A DNA stretch of 15,996 nt from Caryophanales bacterium UBA6414 (GCA_002438545.1 DJPK01000076.1:1-15996), one strand, 5' to 3'. Shown: positions 1 to 6,737, numbered from the stretch's first letter. Notes: generated by a model from the sequence alone, not told the origin. Numbers and translations are program-made.

Positions 1-675
1 ATTAGTATTATCTTGTTCTGATGCTTTACTAAAATCTATAGTAGTTATTGTATCAGCACTTTTCTTAATTATGTCATATAATAATATCTTTTCTATTTCT
101 GCTTCAGTTGTTAAACCAGGATTGTTACTAGAAGTTCCTTTCATATTAACAGATATATTACCACTAGATATATTTTCCGTTTCTGATTCATCTAACCAGA
201 TATATAAATAATATGTTTTAGTATAAGTATTACTTGATTGTGTAATATTATCATAATCATTTTTTACTATCCATATATCACTACCCTGTGTAGCATCTTT
301 AAAGTTACCATTAGCAATTAAACCATCAGTACAACTAGTAGCACTTGTTGATAAAGCATATTTCATCGTAGTTCTTTTTAAACTATCCGATAAAACAGCA
401 ACATTCATACCAACACTAAATGATACCTTACCACCTGATGTATTCTTAGCACTGGCTTTAATAGTTTTCTTTATGGCATATTCACTCGTACATTTAGATG
501 GGAATAATGTTACATTTTCATTGCCTCCACCATCAATAGTCATTGTTAAATTACCTGACTTTATTTGTGTTATATTAGTAGCATTCAAACTAACAGTTAA
601 ATAGGCAAATGTTCCTCCAATACCTAAAAATATTATTGATAAAATAGTTAAAGATATATATAATTTCTTATTCAT
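1..675 (-). CDS. SipW-type (TasA/camelysin-like) surface protein, 3' end beyond window
   Basis: Partial gene: 225 codons are visible from ATG at 675 with no stop before the left edge. The N-terminus MNKKLYISLTILSIIFLGIGGTFAYLT is split here for reading: a basic start, a hydrophobic core (about 5-22), then GGTFAY. That GG-T-x-AY pattern is typical of SipW-dependent signal peptides on TasA/camelysin-type exported proteins. The mature part is rich in Ser, Thr and Asn and looks beta-rich, with two cysteines (C62, C115) that could form a disulfide. A GSD..W region and a YYLYIWLD stretch (155-162) resemble repeated surface proteins of uncultured gut Bacillota. The ribosome site AAGGAA (686-691) lies 10 nt before the ATG. 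No SipW peptidase gene is visible. Expression probably depends on the leader at 676-919, which carries a poly-G run and a terminator. Export class is fairly sure; exact function is unknown. Confidence 0.72.
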   Translation of the reverse strand, partial: MNKKLYISLTILSIIFLGIGGTFAYLTVSLNATNITQIKSGNLTMTIDGGGNENVTLFPSKCTSEYAIKKTIKASAKNTSGGKVSFSVGMNVAVLSDSLKRTTMKYALSTSATSCTDGLIANGNFKDATQGSDIWIVKNDYDNITQSSNTYTKTYYLYIWLDESETENISSGNISVNMKGTSSNNPGLTTEAEIEKILLYDIIKKSADTITTIDFSKASEQDNTN

Positions 676-695
676 AAAGCATCATTTCCTTCAAC

Positions 696-747
696 AAAAA
701 ACTACGATAAAAAGAGTCTAATCTCTTAAACTCTCTATACCGTAGTT
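696..747 (-). terminator. Intrinsic terminator in the leader of the surface-protein gene
   Basis: On the minus strand the arms 747-731 (AACTACGGTATAGAGAG) and 716-700 (CTCTTTTTATCGTAGTT) pair with a few mismatches or wobbles. The top of the hairpin is a 14-nt loop, and a run of six T (701-696) follows. It ends only five bases before the ribosome site of the surface-protein gene, so transcripts from the upstream promoter must pass it. A T-run exists only in the minus direction. Its position suggests attenuation rather than the end of an operon. Confidence 0.7.
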
Positions 748-772
748 ATTATCTTTTAAACAAACAAGTGTA

Positions 773-832
773 TTATTTAGCCCCCCCCCCCAGTAAACTT
801 AGAGTTAACATATTATTATAACTTTTTCTCAT
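773..832 (-). CDS. Putative 19-aa leader peptide containing a poly-G tract
   Basis: A short ORF, MRKSYNNMLTLSLLGGGAK, starts at ATG 832-830 and stops at TAA 775-773. The ribosome site AAAGGAG (840s) has about 9 nt spacing, as good as those of the real genes here, and the ORF sits between a strong promoter and a terminator. The codons for Leu14 to Ala18 run through the G11 tract at 791-781. In the current frame it stops before the terminator stem. With 10 or 13 G it would extend to 37 codons and stop at TAG 720-718, inside the terminator loop. With 12 G it would stop right after the tract. A leader peptide is inferred from signals and position; no homologue is recognised. Confidence 0.45.
   Translation of the reverse strand: MRKSYNNMLTLSLLGGGAK
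781..791 (-). repeat. Uninterrupted G11 homopolymer (C11 on + strand), candidate phase-variation tract
   Basis: Eleven C in a row on the plus strand, in a window that otherwise has almost no G/C runs longer than three or four. It lies inside the leader ORF, between the promoter and the terminator of the surface-protein gene. Poly-G/C tracts of this length commonly change length by slipped-strand mispairing in bacteria. It could also be mis-sized by sequencing or assembly. Confidence 0.9.
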
Positions 833-925
833 AATTATTAACTCCTTTCTGGCAAACATTTGTTCTATATTTGCTATTTACTCAGGAAGAAATATCTCAC
901 TTGTTTATTTTCTTACCTTAAATTA

Positions 926-954
926 ATTATATTACAATTTAGTCTTGTGTGCAA
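926..954 (-). promoter_or_regulatory. Sigma-A-type promoter for the leader and surface-protein gene
   Basis: The -35 TTGCAC (954-949), a 17-bp spacer and the -10 TATAAT (931-926) give an expected start near 919. This leaves about 245 nt of untranslated leader. A small inverted repeat (CTTG, CACA, CAAG) overlaps the -35 and could be an operator, but that is weak. Confidence 0.75.
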
Positions 955-968
955 GTCCTATTTTTACA

Positions 969-1757
969 TTAATCTATATTAATACCCTTCTCTAATTGCC
1001 ATTTACCTATAAAATAATAAATAATATTATATATAATATACATAACTATACCACCGACTAATATATTTTTAATACCCTTAATACTAACTATATTAGTAGT
1101 TATAATATTCATAATATCTTTATTAAATAATCCTATAATATATATTAAACCTATAGTTATTAATTGAGTAAATATATACATACCAAATGCCCATATAATA
1201 GATTTAACTATTTTATTATTATTAGATTTATGTCCTATAATAATACCAGTATATCCTACTAGAAGAATAAATGTTAACTCTAAGAAGAATATTATACCAA
1301 TAGTTAATATTAATTTTATAACACTAGTATTATAACTATTAGCAGTCATTTCTAATACTTTCTTTAATATATCTATATTCTCTTTAGAATAATAGCATAT
1401 AAATAAGCAAGTAATAATTACTATTGTTGTCGTTAACATTATTATAATAGAAGATAATACTTTAGATAAATAAATATCTCTTTTAGATACCGGTAAAGTA
1501 TTAGTTAAATAACCTTCATCTTTATAAATATTTCTAACAAACCTTACCCAAGAACGCATTAAAGTATTAATAATTGAACTAACTAACATACTAATAGCTA
1601 TTCCACTACTAATCTTAGATAAAATACTCCATAATAAAGAATCTCCTATACTAAGAAACATTCTTGAAAATAAAGAAAATATAAATGCTAAAACATAAAA
1701 AACAATAACTAATTTATATATCCATTTTAAATCATATTTTAATAACTTCCCTAACAT
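969..1757 (-). CDS. ABC-2 type transporter permease of the ytr-like operon
   Basis: A 262-residue integral membrane protein with about six hydrophobic segments (roughly 13-32, 45-65, 99-122, 147-174, 184-211, 231-251). Between segments 2 and 3 is a conserved-looking loop, RNIYKDEGYLTNTLPVSKRDIYLSK (about 75-99, split across the boundary). This EGYL.xTLPVS motif is typical of ABC-2 permeases in Bacillota that pair with GntR/YtrA operons. The start overlaps the ATPase stop by 7 bases and AGGAGGT lies just upstream, so the two are translationally coupled. The substrate is unknown; related systems answer cell-wall-active peptides or antibiotics. No clear terminator follows before the promoter at 954. 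Confidence 0.8.
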   Translation of the reverse strand: MLGKLLKYDLKWIYKLVIVFYVLAFIFSLFSRMFLSIGDSLLWSILSKISSGIAISMLVSSIINTLMRSWVRFVRNIYKDEGYLTNTLPVSKRDIYLSKVLSSIIIMLTTTIVIITCLFICYYSKENIDILKKVLEMTANSYNTSVIKLILTIGIIFFLELTFILLVGYTGIIIGHKSNNNKIVKSIIWAFGMYIFTQLITIGLIYIIGLFNKDIMNIITTNIVSIKGIKNILVGGIVMYIIYNIIYYFIGKWQLEKGINID

Positions 1758-2446
1758 TTAAAAGACCTCCTAAAAATCTCATCTATACTAGCTTTCTCTT
1801 TCTTACGAATAGTATCAGCATCCCCTGTCAAAATAATCTTTCCTTTATCTATAAATATTACTTCATCTAATATTCTTTCTATATCTGCTATTAAATGTGT
1901 AGAAATAATAACACTAGCACCATCTTTAAAATTAGAAAGTATTGTATCTAAAATATAATCTCTTGTTGCTGGATCTACTCCTCCTAAAGGTTCATCTAAA
2001 ATATATAAATCTGCTTCTCTCGACATAACTAATATTAATTCTACTTTCTCTTGCATACCTTTAGACATCTTAGCTAAACGTAAATTCTTATCTAATTCTA
2101 AATCATCAAGTAATTTCAAAGCCTTCTCTTCATTAAAATTATCATAGAACTCTTTAAAGTATTTAATAATATCACTAACCTTCATACTCTTATCAAAATA
2201 AGTTCTCTCCGGTAAATAAGATATTATCTTCTTACTTTCTATTGAAGGTTTCTTCCCATTAATTAATACTTCTCCACTAGTAGGAGTCAATAAATCATTT
2301 ATAAGTTTAATAAGTGTTGTCTTACCTTGTCCATTCTTACCTAATAAACCAACTATCTTTCCACGTTCTATCTTAATATTAACATTATCAAGTATTACTC
2401 TATTATCAAAACTCTTACATAAATCTTTACACTCTAATAATTCCAT
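1751..2446 (-). CDS. ABC transporter ATP-binding protein (YtrB-like)
   Basis: A 231-residue nucleotide-binding subunit. Walker A GLLGKNGQGKTT is at 34-44, a weak signature MSKGMQEK at 127-134, Walker B LYILDEP at 147-153 followed by LGGVDP, and the switch histidine H184 in ISTH. The LGGVD D-loop and the YLPERTYF Q-loop region are typical of YtrB/BcrA-type exporters in Bacillota. The gene starts one base after the repressor stop and overlaps the permease start, so the three genes form one transcript. It should energise the permease encoded next to it; the substrate is unknown. Confidence 0.9.
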   Translation of the reverse strand: MELLECKDLCKSFDNRVILDNVNIKIERGKIVGLLGKNGQGKTTLIKLINDLLTPTSGEVLINGKKPSIESKKIISYLPERTYFDKSMKVSDIIKYFKEFYDNFNEEKALKLLDDLELDKNLRLAKMSKGMQEKVELILVMSREADLYILDEPLGGVDPATRDYILDTILSNFKDGASVIISTHLIADIERILDEVIFIDKGKIILTGDADTIRKKEKASIDEIFRRSFKC

Positions 2447-2447
2447 T

Positions 2448-2804
2448 CTATCTCTCCTTCTCTAAATATTTAATTATCTCTTCTGAACTTATTCCTATAT
2501 TATTCATATCTACCATAAAATCATTAACTAATTCTAAAGCTAAATTATCTTTAACTTTTTTAATTAATTCTGTATCTTCTGTTATATATTTACCATTAGT
2601 TCTCTCAGTATATATTAATCCTTCTTTTTCTAACTCCATTAAAGCCTTTTGCATTGTATTAGGATTTACTTTAAAACTATTAGCATACTCTCTAACTGAA
2701 GGTATTCTCTCCCCACTTTTTAATCTACCCGACACTATTTCTCTTTCAATAAGTTTAATTAATTGTATATAAATAGGTCTTTCATTATCAAAATTATATT
2801 CCAT
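2448..2804 (-). CDS. GntR-family transcriptional regulator, YtrA subfamily
   Basis: A 118-residue protein with an N-terminal GntR winged helix (about 8-75: RPIYIQLIKLIEREIVSG, then GERIPSVREYANSFKVN and the NTMQKALMELEKEGLIYT recognition region). The short helical tail is about 45 residues. The lack of a large ligand-binding domain marks the YtrA subfamily, which usually represses its own ABC-transporter operon. The first gene of a three-gene operon, it has a perfect 8+8 palindrome between its promoter and its start. Start chosen at ATG 2804 with GGTGAT as ribosome site. The inducing signal is not visible; cell-wall antibiotics are known inducers in B. subtilis. Confidence 0.9.
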   Translation of the reverse strand: MEYNFDNERPIYIQLIKLIEREIVSGRLKSGERIPSVREYANSFKVNPNTMQKALMELEKEGLIYTERTNGKYITEDTELIKKVKDNLALELVNDFMVDMNNIGISSEEIIKYLEKER

Positions 2805-2814
2805 TACATCACCA

Positions 2815-2836
2815 TTGTATTACTTATCTAATACAA
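2815..2836 (-). promoter_or_regulatory. YtrA-type operator
   Basis: A perfect inverted repeat, TTGTATTA, six bases, TAATACAA. It begins at the last base of the -10 box and covers the expected transcription start. The architecture (half-site, N6, half-site, with GTA...TAC ends) matches operators of YtrA-subfamily repressors, so autoregulation is likely. Confidence 0.75.
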
Positions 2837-2864
2837 TAATACTATTATTTAAAAATAAAGTCAA
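2836..2864 (-). promoter_or_regulatory. Promoter of the ytrA-like operon
   Basis: The -35 TTGACT (2864-2859), a 17-bp spacer and the -10 TATTAT (2841-2836). It lies directly after the serS terminator and is overlapped by the operator palindrome. Confidence 0.75.
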
Positions 2865-2865
2865 T

Positions 2866-2896
2866 AAAAAAAGACTACTTCATCTCGAAATAGTCT
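2866..2896 (-). terminator. serS terminator
   Basis: Minus strand: AGACTATTTC (2896-2887), a 5-nt loop, GAAGTAGTCT (2881-2872), then six T. The 10-bp stem has one G-U pair. It lies six bases past the serS stop. Confidence 0.85.
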
Positions 2897-2902
2897 AAAT
2901 AT

Positions 2903-4192
2903 TTATTTTTTAGGTATTAATCTATCTTTACCACCCATATAAGGTCTTAAAACTTCCGGAATAACTACACTACCATCTTCTTGTAAATTATTCTCTAAGA
3001 AAGCTATTAACATTCTAGGAGGTGCTATAACAGTATTATTTAAAGTATGAGCAAACTCTTTATCCCCATTCTCTTTCTTATATCTAATACCAAGTCTTCT
3101 AGCTTGAGCATCAGTTAAATTAGAGCAAGAACATACTTCAAAATATTTCTTTTGTCTAGGACTCCACGCCTCAATATCACAAGAACGATATTTTAAATCA
3201 GCTAAATCTCCTGAACAACAAACTAACTTACGAACTGGTATATCTAAACTTCTAAATAATTCTACTGAATAATTCCACATCTTATTATACCATTCTTCAC
3301 TATCTTCCGGTTTACATATAACAACCATCTCTTGTTTTTCAAATTGGTGAATACGATATACTCCTCTTTCTTCTATACCATGAGCTCCAACTTCTTTTCT
3401 AAAACAAGGTGAATAAGAAGTCATTGTAATAGGTAATTCACTTTCTTTTAATATTTGATCTTTAAACTTAGCAATCATAGAATGTTCACTAGTACCTATC
3501 AAATATAAATCTTCCCCTTCTATTTTATACATCATATTTTCTTTTTCTTCAAAAGACATAACACCATTAACAGCATCACCATGAATCATAAAAGGTGGAA
3601 TGCAATAAGTAAATCCTTTATCTATCATAAAGTCTCTAGCATAAGCAAGTACTGCTGAATGAAGTCTTGCAATATCACCCATTAAATAGTAAAAACCATT
3701 ACCACTAACTCTTCCAGCCGCTTCTTTATCTAACCCATTAAAACTAGCCATAATATCAGAATGATATGGTATTTCATAATTAGGTACTACCGGTTCTCCA
3801 AATCTAGCTTCTTCAACATTCTTACTATCATCTTCTCCAATAGGAACATCATCAGCAATCATATTAGGAATAGTCATCATTTTCTCTTTAAGTAAACTAG
3901 ATAATTCTTCTTCAACTTTCTCTATACTAACTAATTCATTATTAATATCTTTAACTCTATCTTTCTTTAGATTAGCTTCTTCTATCTTCTTATCACGCAT
4001 AAGTGCACCAATAGTATTACTAATTTCATTTCTCTCTTGTCTTAAATTATCACCATTAGTCTTTAATTCACGAATTCTTTGATCTAAACTAATAACTTCA
4101 TCTACAAGTGGTAATTTCTTATCCTGAAATTTCTTCTTAATATTTTCTTTTACCTTATCAGGATTTTCTCTTACAAACTTAATATCTAACAT
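2903..4192 (-). CDS. serS: Serine--tRNA ligase
   Basis: Cytoplasmic seryl-tRNA synthetase, 429 residues, normal length. The N-terminal two-helix coiled coil is at about 1-108. The class II core shows TSEH at 234-237, motif 2 FRKEVGAHG (264-272) with RIHQFEK (280-286), and motif 3 PPRMLIAFLEN (391-401), ending in EDGSVVIPEVLRPYMGG. It charges tRNA-Ser with serine through seryl-adenylate. The core differs from the Bacillus/E. coli pattern (TAEVP, FRSEAGSAG, GLAVGRT) and is closer to the TSEH/KEVGAHG/HTLNNT pattern of archaeal-type and some clostridial enzymes. Own promoter at 4218-4246 and own terminator; ribosome site GGAAG before ATG 4192. No T-box precedes it. Confidence 0.96.
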   Translation of the reverse strand: MLDIKFVRENPDKVKENIKKKFQDKKLPLVDEVISLDQRIRELKTNGDNLRQERNEISNTIGALMRDKKIEEANLKKDRVKDINNELVSIEKVEEELSSLLKEKMMTIPNMIADDVPIGEDDSKNVEEARFGEPVVPNYEIPYHSDIMASFNGLDKEAAGRVSGNGFYYLMGDIARLHSAVLAYARDFMIDKGFTYCIPPFMIHGDAVNGVMSFEEKENMMYKIEGEDLYLIGTSEHSMIAKFKDQILKESELPITMTSYSPCFRKEVGAHGIEERGVYRIHQFEKQEMVVICKPEDSEEWYNKMWNYSVELFRSLDIPVRKLVCCSGDLADLKYRSCDIEAWSPRQKKYFEVCSCSNLTDAQARRLGIRYKKENGDKEFAHTLNNTVIAPPRMLIAFLENNLQEDGSVVIPEVLRPYMGGKDRLIPKK

Positions 4193-4217
4193 TTCTATCT
4201 TCCTTTCATATGAACTA

Positions 4218-4246
4218 ATTATATAATAACATTAATAAAAATGCAA
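4218..4246 (-). promoter_or_regulatory. serS promoter
   Basis: The -35 TTGCAT (4246-4241), a 17-bp spacer and the -10 TATAAT (4223-4218). It starts immediately after the rpmF terminator T-run. Confidence 0.75.
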
Positions 4247-4248
4247 AT

Positions 4249-4272
4249 AAAAAAGAAACATTAAGCTGTTTC
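4249..4272 (-). terminator. rpmF terminator
   Basis: Minus strand: GAAACA (4272-4267), a 6-nt loop that contains the rpmF stop codon, TGTTTC (4260-4255), then six T. The stem is short (6 bp) but well placed. Confidence 0.65.
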
Positions 4273-4443
4273 CTTTGACATTTTATTAACTCCCTTATAA
4301 AAACCACATTTATCACATACTCTATGAGGTCTAATCATTTCACCACAGTTTGGGCATTTAACTAAACCATTGGCTCTTAATTTATAATGAGTTCTTCTCA
4401 TATCTCTTCTTGTCTTACTAACTTTTCTAAATGGAACTGCCAT
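4261..4443 (-). CDS. rpmF: 50S ribosomal protein L32
   Basis: A 60-residue L32. The N-terminus MAVPFRKVSKTRRDMRR is typical, and two CxxC pairs (CPNC and CDKC in the second half) bind zinc, so this is the zinc-containing form. It is a structural protein of the large ribosomal subunit. It starts two bases after the yceD stop, with GAGGAT in the end of yceD as ribosome site. The yceD-rpmF pair is a widespread bacterial arrangement. Confidence 0.97.
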   Translation of the reverse strand: MAVPFRKVSKTRRDMRRTHYKLRANGLVKCPNCGEMIRPHRVCDKCGFYKGVNKMSKETA

Positions 4444-4445
4444 GT

Positions 4446-4922
4446 TTATCTATCCTCACTTTCTTCAATCATTTGTTTTAATTCTGTAAAAGGATTATTA
4501 CTAGATTGTTCTTTCAAAAACTCATCTTCTGTAATAACTCTCCATCCATCACCTTTTATCGTTACATTTTCATTTTTTGGAGAATGCACCTTTGAAGGAA
4601 TTTCCACTAATATATTTTGCCACAAAATATCAGTAATATCAAGTGAATTTGTGAATTTTTCTAATTTTTCTTCAATTTTAATATTAAAAGAATAAGAAAC
4701 ATCCTCTAAAGTAGTATCATCAGGTAATATCATAACACCTGTTATTACTCCATCTAATTCTAATCTATCATCAACTAATTTAACAATAATACCATCAAAT
4801 TTAACAGATTCTAACTTTCTTATATTACAATTATCTAAATACTCTATTGGTATATTTACATCATCTTTTATTTCTAATTCATCTTCCATATTAAGAAGTA
4901 ATTTACTAACATCAATAATCAT
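4446..4922 (-). CDS. yceD: YceD/DUF177 family protein (23S rRNA accumulation)
   Basis: A 158-residue acidic protein recognised by its position directly before rpmF and by the DUF177 pattern: an N-terminal strand, IPIEYLDNCNIRKLESVKFDGII, then a GVITGVMILPDDTTLEDVSYSF core (about 60-80, shown here in part) and a conserved acidic C-terminus with L.E..PF.EL. The family helps 23S rRNA accumulate and assemble into the large subunit. Many members have a CxRC pair in the core after the VxLP segment; here DDTT stands there, so the cysteines are missing. Own promoter at 4940-4968. Confidence 0.85.
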   Translation of the reverse strand: MIIDVSKLLLNMEDELEIKDDVNIPIEYLDNCNIRKLESVKFDGIIVKLVDDRLELDGVITGVMILPDDTTLEDVSYSFNIKIEEKLEKFTNSLDITDILWQNILVEIPSKVHSPKNENVTIKGDGWRVITEDEFLKEQSSNNPFTELKQMIEESEDR

Positions 4923-4939
4923 ATTTCACCTGCCAATTA

Positions 4940-4968
4940 ATTATACAATAAATACTATAAAATAGCAA
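4940..4968 (-). promoter_or_regulatory. yceD-rpmF promoter
   Basis: The -35 TTGCTA (4968-4963), a 17-bp spacer and the -10 TATAAT (4945-4940), 18 bases before the yceD start. The rest of the gap 4969-5083 shows no gene and no clear terminator for the kinase gene upstream. Confidence 0.7.
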
Positions 4969-5083
4969 TAGTAGTAATTTAGAATCCAGGATAAACGTTA
5001 ATTTTTATTATTCCAGCAACAATTTAGTGGAAAAGATACAAATATTTTAAATTTTTTAACCATTACTGTTTAAAGCCTTGCTA

Positions 5084-5968
5084 TTAAAATTCTAATTCTA
5101 CTATTAAATATCCCTGAGAATATTTAGCAGATATTTTGCCACCATTAATCTTTACCAATTGTTTAGCAATAGATAATCCTATTCCTGATGCATTACTACC
5201 ACTCTCAATAGTATAGTATCTATTAAATATTTTATTTACTGTAGTATTATCTAGTACGTGAGATTTATTTTTTATAATTATTTTGCCATTATCTAGTAGA
5301 GTTATTTTTATATCTTCATCAGTATATTTAATTGTATTAGAAATGATATTTTCTAAAATACGAATAGCCATGTTTTTATCTATTTTTCGATATATTCTTT
5401 TAGTTGTTATATTTATTTCTGGTATAAGATTCTTTTTCTTTATTAAAGCATAGTATGATAAGATGGTGTCTTCTAAAATATCGTTTATACATACTTTTTC
5501 TTTCTTTAATTTATCTTTTAAATCTAAACTTTTTGAATAATCGTATAGTTGTTCAGTCAGAATTACAAGAACTTCAGACTTGTTTTCTATTATTTTTAAA
5601 TATTCAACTATTTTCTTTTTACTTTTTTCTTTTTTTATTAAGTCGATATAACCTTTTATAGCGGTTAGTGGAGTTCTTAAATCGTGGGATATATTAGTTA
5701 TTGATTCTTGTAATTCTTTATTACCATTTTTATAAGTAATTTCAAACTTTCTTATCTTTCTTAGGCTAGTATTTAGGTTAGCTGTTAACCTATTTAACCT
5801 TTTATTACTAGTAGAGATAGTAATTAACTTATTGGTATCATTGTTTAGAATTATATCTAGGTTATCTTCTACTTCTTTTATAGAGATATTGATACTGATG
5901 ATATAGCAAATTAAAAAGATTATAATGAGTACGAGAGATATTATAAGAAAAATAATATATATACTCAT
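5084..5968 (-). CDS. Sensor histidine kinase of the envelope-stress module
   Basis: A 294-residue kinase with one membrane segment (about 2-28) and no extracellular sensor domain. A short linker leads to the dimerisation/phosphoacceptor helix with H95 in NISHDLRTPLTAIKG. The ATPase domain follows: N-box LENIISNTIKYT (205-216) and G2 box SGIGLSIAKQLVKINGG (261-277). The first glycine box is reduced to LDNGKI, as in some related kinases. The reading frame opens at TTG 5977, but the ribosome site AGAAAGGA (5986-5979) would sit one base from it. ATG 5968 is ten bases away and is preferred. It is the last gene of the module, with its ribosome site over the permease stop. The sensor-less form suggests that the ABC transporter supplies the signal. 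Its likely partner is the response regulator at 7724-8383. Confidence 0.9.
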   Translation of the reverse strand: MSIYIIFLIISLVLIIIFLICYIISINISIKEVEDNLDIILNNDTNKLITISTSNKRLNRLTANLNTSLRKIRKFEITYKNGNKELQESITNISHDLRTPLTAIKGYIDLIKKEKSKKKIVEYLKIIENKSEVLVILTEQLYDYSKSLDLKDKLKKEKVCINDILEDTILSYYALIKKKNLIPEINITTKRIYRKIDKNMAIRILENIISNTIKYTDEDIKITLLDNGKIIIKNKSHVLDNTTVNKIFNRYYTIESGSNASGIGLSIAKQLVKINGGKISAKYSQGYLIVELEF

Positions 5969-5984
5969 TATAATCAAATCCTTT

Positions 5985-6737
5985 CTAGTTTAGTTCTTTT
6001 CTATCAAACAGTATTATACCATAAAAGTTAAATATTATTATAAGTACGATTGAATATATTAAGAAATCACCATAATTGTTTGTTAGTTCGTTTATTTGAA
6101 TAGCTTGAGCAAAAGGAATCAGTTTTAATATGCATTCATACAGTGTTTTATAGATTCCTGTAGCACTAGAGAGTTTAGCTAAAAGGCCGGTTGTTATTAT
6201 TATTGACCAAATGACTACTACTAGAGAGATTGTGCCTGATGATTTTCCGGAACATATCATTGATATAAATGTAAATATTGCTGAAAGACTAATGTTTAAA
6301 AAGATAGAAATTATTAATAAGTCGATAAACTTATTAGTTGGTATGGTGATACTATATTTAAGTATTAGACTAGTAATTACTGTAATTATGATATAGATAG
6401 CACTATATATGAAACCTACCATTATATTTACTAATAGATTTGATAGATAAATACTTAGTCTTGAGTGGCCTACTATAATTTTATTTTTGACTGTTCCGTC
6501 TGTGAAATCATTACCGGTGAATATACTAATAAATATGGGCATGATTATCCAATTCCATGGTAAGAAACTAAAGAATACTTTTCCTAATTCATTTTCACAA
6601 TTTACACATGTTTCAGGATTAAAACCGTTATTATTTATATACATATAGATACCTAGAAGACTAATTATTATAAATAATGTCCAAAAACAGTGACTTTTTT
6701 TAAGACGATAGAAGTTGGCATTTAATAGTTTATTCAT
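5985..6737 (-). CDS. ABC-2 permease, lantibiotic/bacitracin-resistance type
   Basis: A 250-residue membrane protein with about six segments (17-35, 57-74, 100-125, 138-160, 168-187, 226-244). The FTGNDFTDGTVKNKIIVGHSR stretch after segment 2 (about 73-93, split here) is a hallmark of BcrB/MutE-like permeases of bacteriocin self-protection and detoxification exporters. A CVNC pair (C44, C47) lies in the loop after segment 1 and is unusual. The start overlaps the ATPase end by 8 bases. It should form a membrane exporter with that ATPase. The substrate is unknown; a peptide or cell-wall antibiotic is the family expectation. Confidence 0.85.
   Translation of the reverse strand: MNKLLNANFYRLKKSHCFWTLFIIISLLGIYMYINNNGFNPETCVNCENELGKVFFSFLPWNWIIMPIFISIFTGNDFTDGTVKNKIIVGHSRLSIYLSNLLVNIMVGFIYSAIYIIITVITSLILKYSITIPTNKFIDLLIISIFLNISLSAIFTFISMICSGKSSGTISLVVVIWSIIITTGLLAKLSSATGIYKTLYECILKLIPFAQAIQINELTNNYGDFLIYSIVLIIIFNFYGIILFDRKELN

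Larger units (their letters stand above)
758..910 (-). promoter_or_regulatory. Structured 5' leader: long-range complementary arms enclosing the leader ORF
   Basis: Minus-strand 910-898 (AAATAAACAAGTG) pairs with 770-758 (CACTTGTTTGTTT) over 13 bp with one G-U wobble. Between them lie a smaller hairpin (GCAAATA at 874-868 region with TGTTTGC at 857-851), the leader-ORF ribosome site, and the leader ORF with its G tract. The 3' arm ends ten bases before the terminator stem. The arrangement resembles a closing P1-type stem next to an expression platform. It does not match a riboswitch class known to me. Confidence 0.45.

Noticed and set aside
676..919. Known riboswitch (for example cyclic-di-GMP) in the surface-protein leader
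   Set aside because: The expected conserved core motifs are absent; only generic hairpins and a long closing stem are seen.
945..960. Terminator for the ytr-like operon at the CTTG-CACA-CAAG repeat
   Set aside because: The stem is 4 bp with no T-run and overlaps the -35 box of the next promoter.
4387..4695. Plus-strand open frames (here and at 5455-5661, 6211-6396, 7100-7441, 9918-10160)
   Set aside because: Each lies inside a well-supported minus-strand gene, lacks a ribosome site and encodes low-complexity sequence. They are shadows.
5969..5977. Histidine kinase start at TTG 5977
   Set aside because: Only one base from the ribosome site; ATG 5968 has normal spacing.
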